NCBI RefSeq assembly: GCF_038050375.1
Contig: NZ_CP150886.1
Coordinates: forward strand, 1-64,000
DNA: 64,000 nucleotides
Origin: Okeanomitos corallinicola TIOX110
Lineage (GTDB): Bacteria; Cyanobacteriota; Cyanobacteriia; Cyanobacteriales; Nostocaceae
Direction: 5' to 3'
Positions 1-8,553 of the stretch are shown in pieces (positions within the stretch are counted from its first letter, which is position 1; every line of letters starts with the position of its first letter). Below the pieces are notes generated by a model that did no database searches, was not told the origin of the DNA, and was given only the letters and a program-made list of their open reading frames with translations. Made by a program: the position numbers and the translations under genes.

Positions 1-360
1 TTTGGCTTCTCCAGTGAGTACAATTTCCTCAATTGTTACCATGTCTTTAATTTGGTCAAACTGTGCTTGAGTAATAACTTTTTTGGTGACTAAATCTTCT
101 GGAGAACCATAAGGCCGACTGGCTTGTATTTTGTTAGATAAAGCGGGAACACCTAGTTTAGCTTCAAATTTATCTAACTCTGACAAAATAGCACTATTGA
201 TATTAATTTTCGATTTACTACTATGACTACTGTGGTTGCTTGCTTGGGTAACTGCTGGATTAGGTGGGGTTTCAACCGTGGGTGTGTTCCCTACACAAGA
301 ACCAAGGGAAACTACAATACACGCAGCGATTGATAAGAAAATATAGCGAGGTTTAATCAT
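1..360 (-). CDS. ComEA-like helix-hairpin-helix lipoprotein (partial, runs off the left edge)
   Basis: The reading frame opens at an ATG at 360 and is still open at base 1, so the C-terminus is missing. The N-terminus (MIKPRYIFLSIAACIVVSLG) is a signal peptide followed by a lipobox (LGSC), predicting a lipoprotein. After a Ser/His-rich linker it reads INSAILSEL, GVPALSNKIQASRPYG and SPEDLVTKKVIT, which resembles the helix-hairpin-helix region of cyanobacterial ComEA-like proteins. A DNA-binding role in the periplasm is an inference from the family only. Confidence 0.65.
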   Translation of the reverse strand, partial: MIKPRYIFLSIAACIVVSLGSCVGNTPTVETPPNPAVTQASNHSSHSSKSKININSAILSELDKFEAKLGVPALSNKIQASRPYGSPEDLVTKKVITQAQFDQIKDMVTIEEIVLTGEAK

Positions 361-473
361 GTTTGCACCTGGTAACAATCTAATCATAACTATCATTTGA
401 TATCTATCATAAATGAAAATATTTATCAACTACGATTATAAAAGTATAGTATTTAATGTAAAATAAATCACTT

Positions 474-1700
474 TTATGCGAATTTAGATAGCCGTAGTTG
501 AGAGTAGTTTAAATTCCGTTGATACTCAACTATCTTTTTTTGAGCGATCGCATAATCTATACTAGAATTAGGTATTCTAGACATCAAATCAATGGATTTT
601 TGCCAATTATCAATCACCATTTGCCATTCCTGTGATGATTTTGCTATTTGTGTGAGATTAGCAGCTTTCATAGCATAGTTAATACCTTGACGAAATAAAT
701 CAGATTTAGGCAAATTCCAAATTTTGATCTTTGCATCTGCACCACCACTAATCAAAGTATGATTATGAGGGTTAAAAGCTAAAGACCAGACAGGTTTAGT
801 ATGACCTGTAAAAGTATTAATTAAGTTACCAGTTTCTACATTCCATAACTTCACTGTTTGATCATAACCACCACTAGCTAAAGTTTGACTATCAGAACTA
901 AAAGCAACAGAATAAACAGCTTTATTATGTCCTGTTAATACAGCAGATAATTCTCCATTTTTAATATTCCATACTTTAATAGTATGATCAGAACTAGCGC
1001 TGGCAATATATTTACCATTCGGACTAAAAGCAATAGACCAAATTGGTTTTTTATGTGCTACTAAATGTGTTCGTAATTTTCCTGTTGGTAAATACCAAAT
1101 CATAATTTTTCCACTCTGTCCACCACTGACTAAAATTTTACCATCGGGACTAAAGGCAACAGTTCTTACTTCATCAGAATGTGGTAAATTGAGAAAAAGA
1201 ACTCCAGTTTTTAAATTCCAAATTTTAACAGTTTTATCCCAGCTACTACTAGCCAAAAATATTCCATCAGGACTGAATGCAACTGATTTAACATCGTCTT
1301 TATGTCCAGAGAATGTCTGAATTAATTTTCCGGTTTTCAAATCCCAAATCTTAATATTATTATCCCCACTACCACTGGCAATAATTTGATTATTTGGACT
1401 AATAGCGACAGAATTAACTGAATCTCCGTGACCAACAAGTTGACGAGTAATTTTACCAGTTTGTAAATCTCGGACATCAATATCTTTATTAAGATTACCA
1501 TTAACTATGGTATTTCCATCTGGGCTGATAGCTAAAGAATAAACTCGTAAACTTTGCACATTAATATATTTGTGATTTAGATTTACACCATAATTACCTT
1601 GATTAAAGTTGAATTTAATCAAACATAAAATTATTAGACTAGAAAGAATACATCCTTCTACACTAAAAAAGAACTTATAAATCGGGAATATTTTGAGCAT
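474..1700 (-). CDS. Membrane-anchored WD40 repeat protein
   Basis: This 408-residue protein has one N-terminal hydrophobic segment (about residues 8-28), then seven WD40 repeats. The repeats show recurring cores (VAFSPDG, LASGG) ending in IKIWNL, VKLWNV, IKVWNI and similar, enough for one seven-bladed beta-propeller. The last ~70 residues (AANLTQIAKSSQEWQ..W..SIDLM) match the helical tail often attached to cyanobacterial WD40 proteins. It should be a membrane-tethered protein-interaction scaffold; no partner can be named. It is unrelated in sequence to its neighbours. Confidence 0.85.
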   Translation of the reverse strand: MLKIFPIYKFFFSVEGCILSSLIILCLIKFNFNQGNYGVNLNHKYINVQSLRVYSLAISPDGNTIVNGNLNKDIDVRDLQTGKITRQLVGHGDSVNSVAISPNNQIIASGSGDNNIKIWDLKTGKLIQTFSGHKDDVKSVAFSPDGIFLASSSWDKTVKIWNLKTGVLFLNLPHSDEVRTVAFSPDGKILVSGGQSGKIMIWYLPTGKLRTHLVAHKKPIWSIAFSPNGKYIASASSDHTIKVWNIKNGELSAVLTGHNKAVYSVAFSSDSQTLASGGYDQTVKLWNVETGNLINTFTGHTKPVWSLAFNPHNHTLISGGADAKIKIWNLPKSDLFRQGINYAMKAANLTQIAKSSQEWQMVIDNWQKSIDLMSRIPNSSIDYAIAQKKIVEYQRNLNYSQLRLSKFA

Positions 1701-1781
1701 AATTAGTTTTCCTCACTTTTACTCGGATGGCATTTTTAATTAATTGATTTAAATTATGAATTTTTCCGTTGTCAGATTAGA

Positions 1782-2288
1782 TTATTTATAATGTTCTAAC
1801 CAACGTCTTCTAAAAAATAAGACAATAGTCACTGTCATTAATATAATTTCTATGAGAGTAATAATATTCCAATGTCCATACATCTTTTCTTTAATGTGCC
1901 ATAATATCAAAAACATACATACATAAGTTGATTTATGTAGTTTTCGCCAATGTTTTTTCATTTTTTTAATACTCCAATCATTAGATGTAACAGCTAAGAT
2001 GGCAAACATTATTAATGTTACTGTTCCTTCTAGGGAAATTTTATAAGTTTGTAGATCAAATAAATCCACATTTCTTTTGACAATTATTAATCCTGCATGA
2101 ATTAAGGCAAAAATAAAAGCTAAAATGCCTAATTGACGACGATATTTTAATAAATTCATCGTTATTTTTGCTTTTTTTATCTGTGGAAAAACTATTCTAA
2201 TCGAACTAGGTAATAAGGTTAATATGTAAGTCAATAATGATATGAAACCTAGTAAATTAGCAGAAGATACTGAAGTGTCTATTAACAT
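1782..2288 (-). CDS. Ferric-reductase-like transmembrane protein (MsrQ/YedZ-type)
   Basis: An integral membrane protein with about five hydrophobic helices. Histidines sit within helices in FIFALIHAGLIIV, WRKLHKSTYV and LILWHIKEK, the pattern of haem-coordinating ferric-reductase-like (MsrQ/YedZ) domains. The chosen start is the ATG at 2288 (MLIDTSVSS), which has a GGA-containing upstream sequence. An upstream ATG at 2414 would add a 42-residue extension that does not look like part of the domain. It lies 170 bp downstream of the multicopper oxidase on the same strand, so the two may share a transcript and form an electron-transfer or metal-redox pair (inference). Confidence 0.7.
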   Translation of the reverse strand: MLIDTSVSSANLLGFISLLTYILTLLPSSIRIVFPQIKKAKITMNLLKYRRQLGILAFIFALIHAGLIIVKRNVDLFDLQTYKISLEGTVTLIMFAILAVTSNDWSIKKMKKHWRKLHKSTYVCMFLILWHIKEKMYGHWNIITLIEIILMTVTIVLFFRRRWLEHYK

Positions 2289-2458
2289 GGTAACTACATC
2301 CTGGTTAGCTAAAAATAAAGAAAATAGTTTATACTCAGAACTGATGACAAATAATTGAATTCTATAAAAAATTACATTATTTAGCAAGTTTACATAAATG
2401 CAAAAAATTCTCAAAATAAAGATAAAAAATAATTCTGATAGTCACCTCAACTGTAAAC

Positions 2459-3484
2459 TCAGGTATGGTTTACAGTCTTTTGAGCTTCCTCTGCTGCTAT
2501 GACTTCAAACTGTCCCATACATCCGTTTTCAGCTATAGCATCTTGATGGGGATGAAACATATACTTACCTGGATAAGCAAAAGCAAATTCCAAAATATGT
2601 CTTTCTGCAACACCCATCGTTAAAACATCCGTCTTTTCACTGGGAGTCATCGTCATTCCCGAACGATAAACATCAAAAAAGTTAGCGTGTAGATGAAATG
2701 TTACAGCTGGGTCAAATTCAATAATATTTAATACATAAGCTCTAATTAATTGATTTTGATAAATCTTAATCGGGTGTTGCATATAATGATTCGGTAAACC
2801 ATTAAATGAATAATATTCATTGCTGTTATCATCATTAATATCATATCCAGACATAATTAAAACTATCTCATCCGCAGCATGGCGAGGTTGAGGCGGATCA
2901 ATAATAAACATCCCATACAAACCCTTGGCAATATGACGGGTTACAGGGGCAATATGGCAATGATATAAATGCACTCCATAGGGTTCTGCATCAAATTCAT
3001 AGATGGTTGCTTTCCCATTACTCACAGGACTTACACCGTCCATGTTTGCGGGATGAACTCCATGAAAATGCAAAGAATGGGAATGTCCAGCCTTATTGAG
3101 AAATAATACTCTTACTCGTTCTCCTGCTTTTGCCCTTAACGTTGGCCCAGGGATACGGCCATTGAGATCCCAAATATTGTAAGAAACAGCATTATTAAGC
3201 TGAATAGTGGAAGTGCCAGCTATTAACTGAAATTCCCGAATATTTCGCCCATTTTCCTGCTTGACTGTCCCATAATCAAAGTTCCGTATCATTTGCATGG
3301 GTTTGACAGCACTATCAGAAGTGTCAACTTCCATAGGTGGAACTATGACCTTAGTATTATTTTTGGCATTTAGATTCTGAAAAACTGCTGATGCACCTAT
3401 CAAACCACCACCAACTATTCCCATTTTTAGGAGTTGACGGCGATTCCATAATCTATCTTTACTGAAGGTAAAGTTATCGGACAT
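2459..3484 (-). CDS. Tat-exported two-domain multicopper oxidase
   Basis: The 341-residue protein opens with a twin-arginine signal (NRRQLLKMG, residues 14-22) followed by a Gly/Ala-rich hydrophobic core. Two cupredoxin domains follow. Domain 1 carries HFHGVH (139-144) and YHCHIAPVTRH..GLYGM (174-192), so it holds type-1 Cys176 with the type-2/3 histidines. Domain 2 carries FHLHANFF (263-270) and HPHQDAIAENGCMG (311-324), where the Cys of the usual HCH is replaced by Pro. It is therefore a two-domain laccase/nitrite-reductase relative with its blue copper apparently in domain 1. Oxidation of a phenolic or metal substrate in the periplasm is likely; the substrate is unknown. A strong promoter and a palindrome lie just upstream. 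Confidence 0.85.
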   Translation of the reverse strand: MSDNFTFSKDRLWNRRQLLKMGIVGGGLIGASAVFQNLNAKNNTKVIVPPMEVDTSDSAVKPMQMIRNFDYGTVKQENGRNIREFQLIAGTSTIQLNNAVSYNIWDLNGRIPGPTLRAKAGERVRVLFLNKAGHSHSLHFHGVHPANMDGVSPVSNGKATIYEFDAEPYGVHLYHCHIAPVTRHIAKGLYGMFIIDPPQPRHAADEIVLIMSGYDINDDNSNEYYSFNGLPNHYMQHPIKIYQNQLIRAYVLNIIEFDPAVTFHLHANFFDVYRSGMTMTPSEKTDVLTMGVAERHILEFAFAYPGKYMFHPHQDAIAENGCMGQFEVIAAEEAQKTVNHT

Positions 3485-3514
3485 GAAGGTAATTTTGACA
3501 ACTGCTAATAAAGG

Positions 3515-3535
3515 AATTGCAAATTATTTGCAATT
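3515..3535. promoter_or_regulatory. Perfect palindrome, candidate operator of the multicopper oxidase operon
   Basis: Two exact 9-bp arms (AATTGCAAA and its complement) are separated by TTA. The palindrome lies between the predicted transcription start (about 3539) and the ATG at 3484 of the multicopper oxidase, the expected place for a repressor site. It has no T-run, so it is not a terminator. The binding protein cannot be named; it does not match textbook cyanobacterial Fur, Zur, NtcA or SufR boxes. Confidence 0.55.
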
Positions 3536-3545
3536 AACTCTATGT

Positions 3546-3574
3546 ATACTATAGGAGTTAGAAATTATTGTCAA
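3546..3574 (-). promoter_or_regulatory. Sigma-70-type promoter for the multicopper oxidase
   Basis: On the minus strand a consensus -35 (TTGACA, 3574-3569) is followed, after exactly 17 bases, by a good -10 (TAGTAT, 3551-3546). The predicted start of transcription is near 3539, about 55 bases before the multicopper oxidase ATG, with the palindromic candidate operator inside the leader. Confidence 0.6.
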
Positions 3575-3863
3575 TAAGTATGGAAGTTCTAGACCAGCGA
3601 AACTTATAGCAATGGACAGGGGTTAAAGTCGTAATGACATCAGTAATTTGTTATGAATGGTTAACAGAACCGCCTTCACAATGTTTACAGCAACTAGCAT
3701 TAGACCTATCTATTGCATTTCTAAGCGTCAAGGCATTGCTTTTACAAAGCGTTTATCTGTGATTGAAAACCAAAACTTATTCTCAAAAAACCATTTTCCT
3801 AACTATATTAAACACGGTTGGAACATGGACTTTTGCAAGATTACGAAAAACCTGGATTTGTAC

Positions 3864-3886
3864 AGGTTTAGCACTGCTAAACCCCT
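3864..3886. repeat. Dispersed palindromic repeat, copy 1
   Basis: The sequence contains GTTTAGCA-C-TGCTAAAC followed by CCCCT and is nearly self-complementary. Related copies lie at 17496-17522, 20823-20849, 36232-36259 and 51268-51294. It sits in the leader region upstream of the antiporter-like gene. The 3485-3931 gap otherwise holds only the promoter and palindrome listed separately. Confidence 0.75.
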
Positions 3887-3931
3887 ATCTATAGAATCAA
3901 ATGATGAAGCTGTTTTGAGTATAGCTAATCC

Positions 3932-5017
3932 ATGAGTTTAAGAAAAATTGTTTCTTTTGTCTTGCTGTTATTTATTCCCCTATCCGTAGTTGCCAATATT
4001 AAACATTGGGGAGAGATGGCGATTTTTATCACCTCGGCGTTGTCTATTATTCCCCTTTCAATTTGGTTAAGTACGGCTGTGGAAAGGGTTGCAGTGGTTA
4101 CAGGTCCGACATTGGGAGGATTAGTTAACGCCCTGTTTGGCAATACTACCACGATTATTATTGCTCTCACTGCCTTGAAACAAGGGCTAGTAGATATAGT
4201 TCAAGCAAGCATTACTGGCAGTATTCTCAGTGATTTACTACTGTTTATGGGAATCGGAATGCTTACCGGAGGAATTCGTTATAAAGAACAAGAATTCAGA
4301 CCTATTCTAGCCAGAGTTAATGGTTCTTCTATGACATTAGCAGTGATTGCGATCGCCTTGCCCACACTTGTAATTTATACTTCTAATGTAGTTGAAGTTT
4401 CGGCAATTCTCAATCTTTCTTTAGTTGTCGCGGCGATTCTCCTCATCGTTTACGGGTTAACTCTTTTATTCTCCTTAAAAACCCACAGTTATCTTTATGA
4501 AGTGGCTTTGAGTAATGAAAATGCCATTGCTCACGAAGTCAGTAAAGAAGAAGAATCACAGGTATGGATTTGGTTATTAGTATTACTTGCTGCCACTATT
4601 GCAGTAGCTTACGAATCGGATTTATTCGTCAATGTAGTTGATTTAGTAATGGAAAGATTTAACCTCACGCCTTTATTTGTTGGAGTCATTGTTATCCCTT
4701 TAATTAGTGATGTAGCAGGTGTTGTGACTGTTACCCAACTTTCTCTAAAAAATCAGATGGATTTAACAGTTTCTGTGGCTTTGGGAGATAGTTTGTTAGT
4801 GGCATTATTCGTTGCTCCCCTGTTAGTCTTTATTGGACAATTTCTCAATCAACCAATGGATCTCAATTTTAATCCCTTCGAGGTTGTGGCATTAATTATT
4901 GCTACGATTGTGACGAATTTAATTAGTTTTACGGGTAGATCAAACTGGCTAGATGGTACATTGCTCTTAGCAACCTATCTAATTTTAGTTGTGGCATTTT
5001 ATTATCATCCTGCTTGA
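3932..5017 (+). CDS. CaCA-superfamily (Ca2+/H+ antiporter-like) membrane protein lacking the signature glutamates
   Basis: The 361-residue, about 11-helix protein has the duplicated organisation of Cax-type Ca2+/H+ exchangers: repeat 1 has LFGNTTTIIIAL and TGSILSDLLL, repeat 2 has FVGVIVIPLISDVAG and LKNQMDL..SVALGDSL..ALFVAP. Canonical exchangers read GNATE and GNAAEH at the two ion-binding positions. Here Thr74 and Gly263 replace the two essential glutamates, while nearby Asn/Ser positions became acidic (Asp101, Asp260, Asp286). The fold is clear, but Ca2+/H+ exchange cannot be assumed; altered ion selectivity or loss of transport are both possible. Start is the ATG at 3932. Confidence 0.8.
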   Translation: MSLRKIVSFVLLLFIPLSVVANIKHWGEMAIFITSALSIIPLSIWLSTAVERVAVVTGPTLGGLVNALFGNTTTIIIALTALKQGLVDIVQASITGSILSDLLLFMGIGMLTGGIRYKEQEFRPILARVNGSSMTLAVIAIALPTLVIYTSNVVEVSAILNLSLVVAAILLIVYGLTLLFSLKTHSYLYEVALSNENAIAHEVSKEEESQVWIWLLVLLAATIAVAYESDLFVNVVDLVMERFNLTPLFVGVIVIPLISDVAGVVTVTQLSLKNQMDLTVSVALGDSLLVALFVAPLLVFIGQFLNQPMDLNFNPFEVVALIIATIVTNLISFTGRSNWLDGTLLLATYLILVVAFYYHPA

Positions 5018-5099
5018 TGGTGTTTAAATAATTTATTTTCTATCAGATGTAATTGTTTCTGATGTGCTTTGAGAAGTTGTGTGATTTCAATAATTTCAC

Positions 5100-6326
5100 C
5101 TAAATTAATGCTATTTTTTGGATAGGTTTATAGTTAGGTAAAATTTGACTAATTTGAGAAGAATTAATCTTCAAATGACTTTGTAAAATCGGGAAAATCA
5201 CATCACGAAAATCTGTAGTTACTTCCAAATCTCGCTGTTGATAAAGTTGATTAGGAGCTAAACCAGGCCAATCTCCATAAACTTTACCACCCTTAACTTT
5301 TCCACCTAAAACCCACATCACATTACCATGACCGTGATCTGTACCACCATTATTATTTTGTTGAAATGTGCGGCCAAATTCCGACATCACAACAATAGTT
5401 GTATCTTGATAAACACTGCCTAAACCTGCTACTAAAGCCGTCAAACCTGTTCCTAATGATTCTAAATTTTGGGCTAATTTTCCTTGACTACTTCCTTGGG
5501 CTGCGTGAGTATCCCAACCACCTAAAGCCATAAATCCTAATTCAATTCTAGGATCTTTTGCCATTAATTTTGCCAGTCTATTGGCATCTTTAGCAAAACC
5601 AGTAGGTAAAGGCGCTCCATTATCAGCCATTTTCATTTCTTCATTCAAGTCTTTCATGATTGCTTCACGTGCCATTCTGCCTTGAATATAAGTTTGACTA
5701 AGGCTATCTTTACCACTATAAAGTTGATCAAATGCTGTTGCTACTTGAGGACGATCTATGGCAAAACGTTTTTTAGGATTTCCTCTAGTTGGTAAGTTAG
5801 CTATGGGCATTTGACCATATAAAATCCATGGTGTATTTGATCCAACTGTGACTGCTTGGACAGGAGTTTTTTTAGCGATTACACCTAGTAAACGATTCAT
5901 CCAACCATCTCTAGTTCCTTTATTTCCCGGAGTGCCACTTTCCATATATTTTTGGGCATCAAAATGGGAACGTGTGGGATCATTTAAACCGCAAGCATGA
6001 ACAAATGCCAGAGTATTTTTTTGCCATAAAGGTGTTAACGAAGATAGGGCTGGGTGAAGTCCAAAACGTCCATCTAAATCTATTACTCCTCCAGTTTTAC
6101 CTGGCTGGGGTATGGCTATTTTCGGTCTGGCTTGGTAGTAGGCTGTTTCTGTGTAGGGAACGACGATATTTAAACCATCTACTCCTCCTCGTAGAAAAAT
6201 CACAATTAGGCGTTGTGGATTATTTTTAGCAGTTGCTGAATGGGCAATCCAAGCATTACTACCAATAGCTGTAATTAAGGAAGTAGAAAATAGTCCAGTT
6301 TGGATCAGAAAATCACGTCTTTTCAT
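5100..6326 (-). CDS. DUF1501 family secreted protein (Tat substrate)
   Basis: A 408-residue protein with a twin-arginine signal at its N-terminus (MKRRDFLIQTGLFSTSLITA). DUF1501 landmarks follow: RLIVIFLRGGVDGLNIVVPY, FGLHPALSSL, FVHACGLNDPTRSHFDAQ, MALGGWDTHAAQG, VVMSEFGRTFQQNNNGGTDHG. The family belongs to the alkaline-phosphatase/sulfatase-like superfold and its activity is not established. It follows the DUF1800 gene by 44 bp on the same strand; the two families are recurrent genomic neighbours. Confidence 0.9.
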   Translation of the reverse strand: MKRRDFLIQTGLFSTSLITAIGSNAWIAHSATAKNNPQRLIVIFLRGGVDGLNIVVPYTETAYYQARPKIAIPQPGKTGGVIDLDGRFGLHPALSSLTPLWQKNTLAFVHACGLNDPTRSHFDAQKYMESGTPGNKGTRDGWMNRLLGVIAKKTPVQAVTVGSNTPWILYGQMPIANLPTRGNPKKRFAIDRPQVATAFDQLYSGKDSLSQTYIQGRMAREAIMKDLNEEMKMADNGAPLPTGFAKDANRLAKLMAKDPRIELGFMALGGWDTHAAQGSSQGKLAQNLESLGTGLTALVAGLGSVYQDTTIVVMSEFGRTFQQNNNGGTDHGHGNVMWVLGGKVKGGKVYGDWPGLAPNQLYQQRDLEVTTDFRDVIFPILQSHLKINSSQISQILPNYKPIQKIALI

Positions 6327-6370
6327 GGTTTAGTTGAGTTAAAAATAAATAGTTATAAGTTATAAATTAA

Positions 6371-7987
6371 TTAACGCTGCATAAATTCTGGACTACCTAA
6401 GATTAAGCCACCACGAATTTCTTGCGGACTTGAAGCGATCGCGTTTTGAGTTTGCGGAGAAAATGAATTACCCAATGTCATCATCAGTTGTTTATAGTCT
6501 ACTGGAATAGATTTAGTGGCTGCTTTAGTTTGAGTGTTTCTTCTGTTACCAGGCTGATTTTTCTTGCTAGGTTTAACTATATTTAGATTATCCTTCTGGC
6601 TAGGCGGTAGAGTTTTTTGGGGTTTTGGTTTTTTGATCTGATTTGGATTTTTGCTGGGAGGTAAACTAGATATTTGTAAATTACCTTGGGCGATGGCAGT
6701 TGCAAAATTTAATCGGCGAGTCATAGCATCAGGATTTAACCAAGCTTCCTTAGTGTTTTTATAACCATCTGGACTTTCACATCTATATAATGGCATGGCT
6801 AACTGACCAAATAATTCTAAAATTGGGCGTTCATTTTTTAGTTCCATTCCTGTTGCCCTAACTACAGAAATAGCATATTGATAAGGTGTTTTAAACTTAC
6901 TATTAAAGTTTTTCTGATCCCAAAATTCAGAACTTTGAAATAAAGTATTTAAGACTTCACGAATGTTGCCATCTGTAGCTAAATATGTTTGGGAAAGTTT
7001 TTTAACTAAAGTTTCTGGAGGGCGATCATTAACAAAATATTGAGCTAACTTAAAACTAATATGTCTGGCAGTCGCTGGACTACGAGCCAATATATCTAAA
7101 GCCTCTTCTCCTTCCGCTTTACCCTGACCTTTAATTTTATGTCCTAAAAAAACCTTGTCACTAGCATCATGATGTCGAGAATTAAACTTAAATCCAGAAC
7201 CATTTGAATTATGATCAGTTTCTACCCCCCAACCACTAAAAATCTTGGCTAAAGCAATTACATCCTGTTGAGTGTAACCACCATCCACTCCCAAGGTATG
7301 TAACTCCATCAGTTCCCGTGCATAGTTTTCATTTAAGCCATCAGTTTTTTTCTTGGCATCAGGACGATTATTTACCTTATTTTTAGCATTATCCAAATAC
7401 AACAACATAGCTGGGTGGTGTGCAGTTGCTCCTAATAAATCTCGGAAACGTCCCATAGTATGTGGACGAATTGCTTCTTGTTCATAGGCACCTACCCAAA
7501 TTCTGTTTCTACCCTTAGCAGAACTAACATTAAAATGGTTGTACCAAAAGTCAACCATGACTTCTTGTAGCTGACGATTGCTGCTAGTAGCTCTTAATAA
7601 TCTGGATGTAACAGTTTCCTGAAAAATTTCTCGACTTTTCCCCATTAAAGCTTGCTTTTTCTCTTTCTTGGATGTCACTCCTTGAGAAATAGTAGTTGCA
7701 TATTGCACTCGTTGGACTGGATTTAAACTTAAAGTCTTCATCTGAGCAAGTTGACGAGTCAGACTTTCTGGTTCAGGAATGGAATCTGGGGATAATTGTT
7801 GTTTTATATAACCATTTATACCCAGAGATTCCACCTTTTGAATATCCCCAGGTGCAGAACCAAAACTCAACCGATTGATTACGTGTAGTATTTTTGGATT
7901 AACTGGTTTGGAATCTGCGCGAGCAGGAGAGATACTGATCAACAACAGCAACAGTGAAAATACCCAGCGTTTAGTCTGCACATTCAT
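6371..7987 (-). CDS. DUF1800 family secreted protein
   Basis: The 538-residue protein has a Sec signal peptide (residues 1-24, ending SPARA). Family hallmarks are VINRLSFGSAPGDIQKV, VMVDFWYNHFNVSSAKG, NENYARELMELHTLGVDGGY, GHKIKGQG and the tail GGLILGSPEFMQR. A Pro/Lys/Gln-rich low-complexity stretch (about residues 443-495) is inserted before the C-terminal block. The function is unknown. Its start lies only 4 bp from the stop of the Spy-like gene, so the three genes are almost certainly one operon. Confidence 0.9.
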   Translation of the reverse strand: MNVQTKRWVFSLLLLLISISPARADSKPVNPKILHVINRLSFGSAPGDIQKVESLGINGYIKQQLSPDSIPEPESLTRQLAQMKTLSLNPVQRVQYATTISQGVTSKKEKKQALMGKSREIFQETVTSRLLRATSSNRQLQEVMVDFWYNHFNVSSAKGRNRIWVGAYEQEAIRPHTMGRFRDLLGATAHHPAMLLYLDNAKNKVNNRPDAKKKTDGLNENYARELMELHTLGVDGGYTQQDVIALAKIFSGWGVETDHNSNGSGFKFNSRHHDASDKVFLGHKIKGQGKAEGEEALDILARSPATARHISFKLAQYFVNDRPPETLVKKLSQTYLATDGNIREVLNTLFQSSEFWDQKNFNSKFKTPYQYAISVVRATGMELKNERPILELFGQLAMPLYRCESPDGYKNTKEAWLNPDAMTRRLNFATAIAQGNLQISSLPPSKNPNQIKKPKPQKTLPPSQKDNLNIVKPSKKNQPGNRRNTQTKAATKSIPVDYKQLMMTLGNSFSPQTQNAIASSPQEIRGGLILGSPEFMQR

Positions 7988-7991
7988 AGTT

Positions 7992-8453
7992 TTATCTTGG
8001 TTGTGATGGAAGATTTGGAGGCGCGGGAAAACGTTTTTGGAGATGTTCAGACCACTTGCGGCGTTGTTTGTTATTAAGAATTTCTCTAATTTCTAAATCA
8101 TCTTCAAACTCTGCATTGGCTACTTGTTCTCTGAGGCTATTAATCTGACGGTATTTAGCGCGAACTTCCTCTTTAGTCGCATTTCCAGCTATTAACCGTA
8201 AAAATTCTTGGTTAGCTTCCCGCAGTTCTTGTCTCTTTTTTTGCATCCGTTCTCTAACTGGGTTATTTCTACGAATTTCTTGAATTTTTTCCAATTGCTT
8301 AGGTTTTAACTCTAAATCTCTGGGCAATCCTTGCAAATATTCTACATTTTGGTCAGGTTTTTTAGCAGGGTTTTGGCTGGGATTTGCCCAAACCAGAGAA
8401 TTACCCATGACAACCAAAGCAAAAGTCATCAGTGATGCACGACTTAATAACAT
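7992..8453 (-). CDS. Periplasmic Spy/CpxP-like (LTXXQ-type) protein
   Basis: A 153-residue protein with a signal peptide (cleavage after VWA near residue 23) and a highly charged all-helical body: LKPKQLEKIQEIRRN, MQKKRQELREANQEFLRLI, REQVANAEFEDDLEIREIL, KQRRKWSEHLQKR. This is the pattern of the Spy/CpxP/heavy-metal-sensor family of periplasmic helical chaperones. It is the first gene of the operon with DUF1800 and DUF1501, so it may help fold or stabilise those exported proteins (inference). Confidence 0.7.
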   Translation of the reverse strand: MLLSRASLMTFALVVMGNSLVWANPSQNPAKKPDQNVEYLQGLPRDLELKPKQLEKIQEIRRNNPVRERMQKKRQELREANQEFLRLIAGNATKEEVRAKYRQINSLREQVANAEFEDDLEIREILNNKQRRKWSEHLQKRFPAPPNLPSQPR

Positions 8454-8553
8454 TTAGAATCCCATCCTTTGGATATGACTGAAATTGACACCCAGTATTG
8501 AGACGAAAGAAGGCAAAATTAGTTTCTGTTATCAAGGTAAAGTTTTAGGCTTT

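Noticed and set aside
3657-3935. 92-residue plus-strand open frame before the antiporter-like gene
   Set aside because: It reads through the dispersed palindromic repeat, has no family features and overlaps the next gene start; it is most likely non-coding leader.
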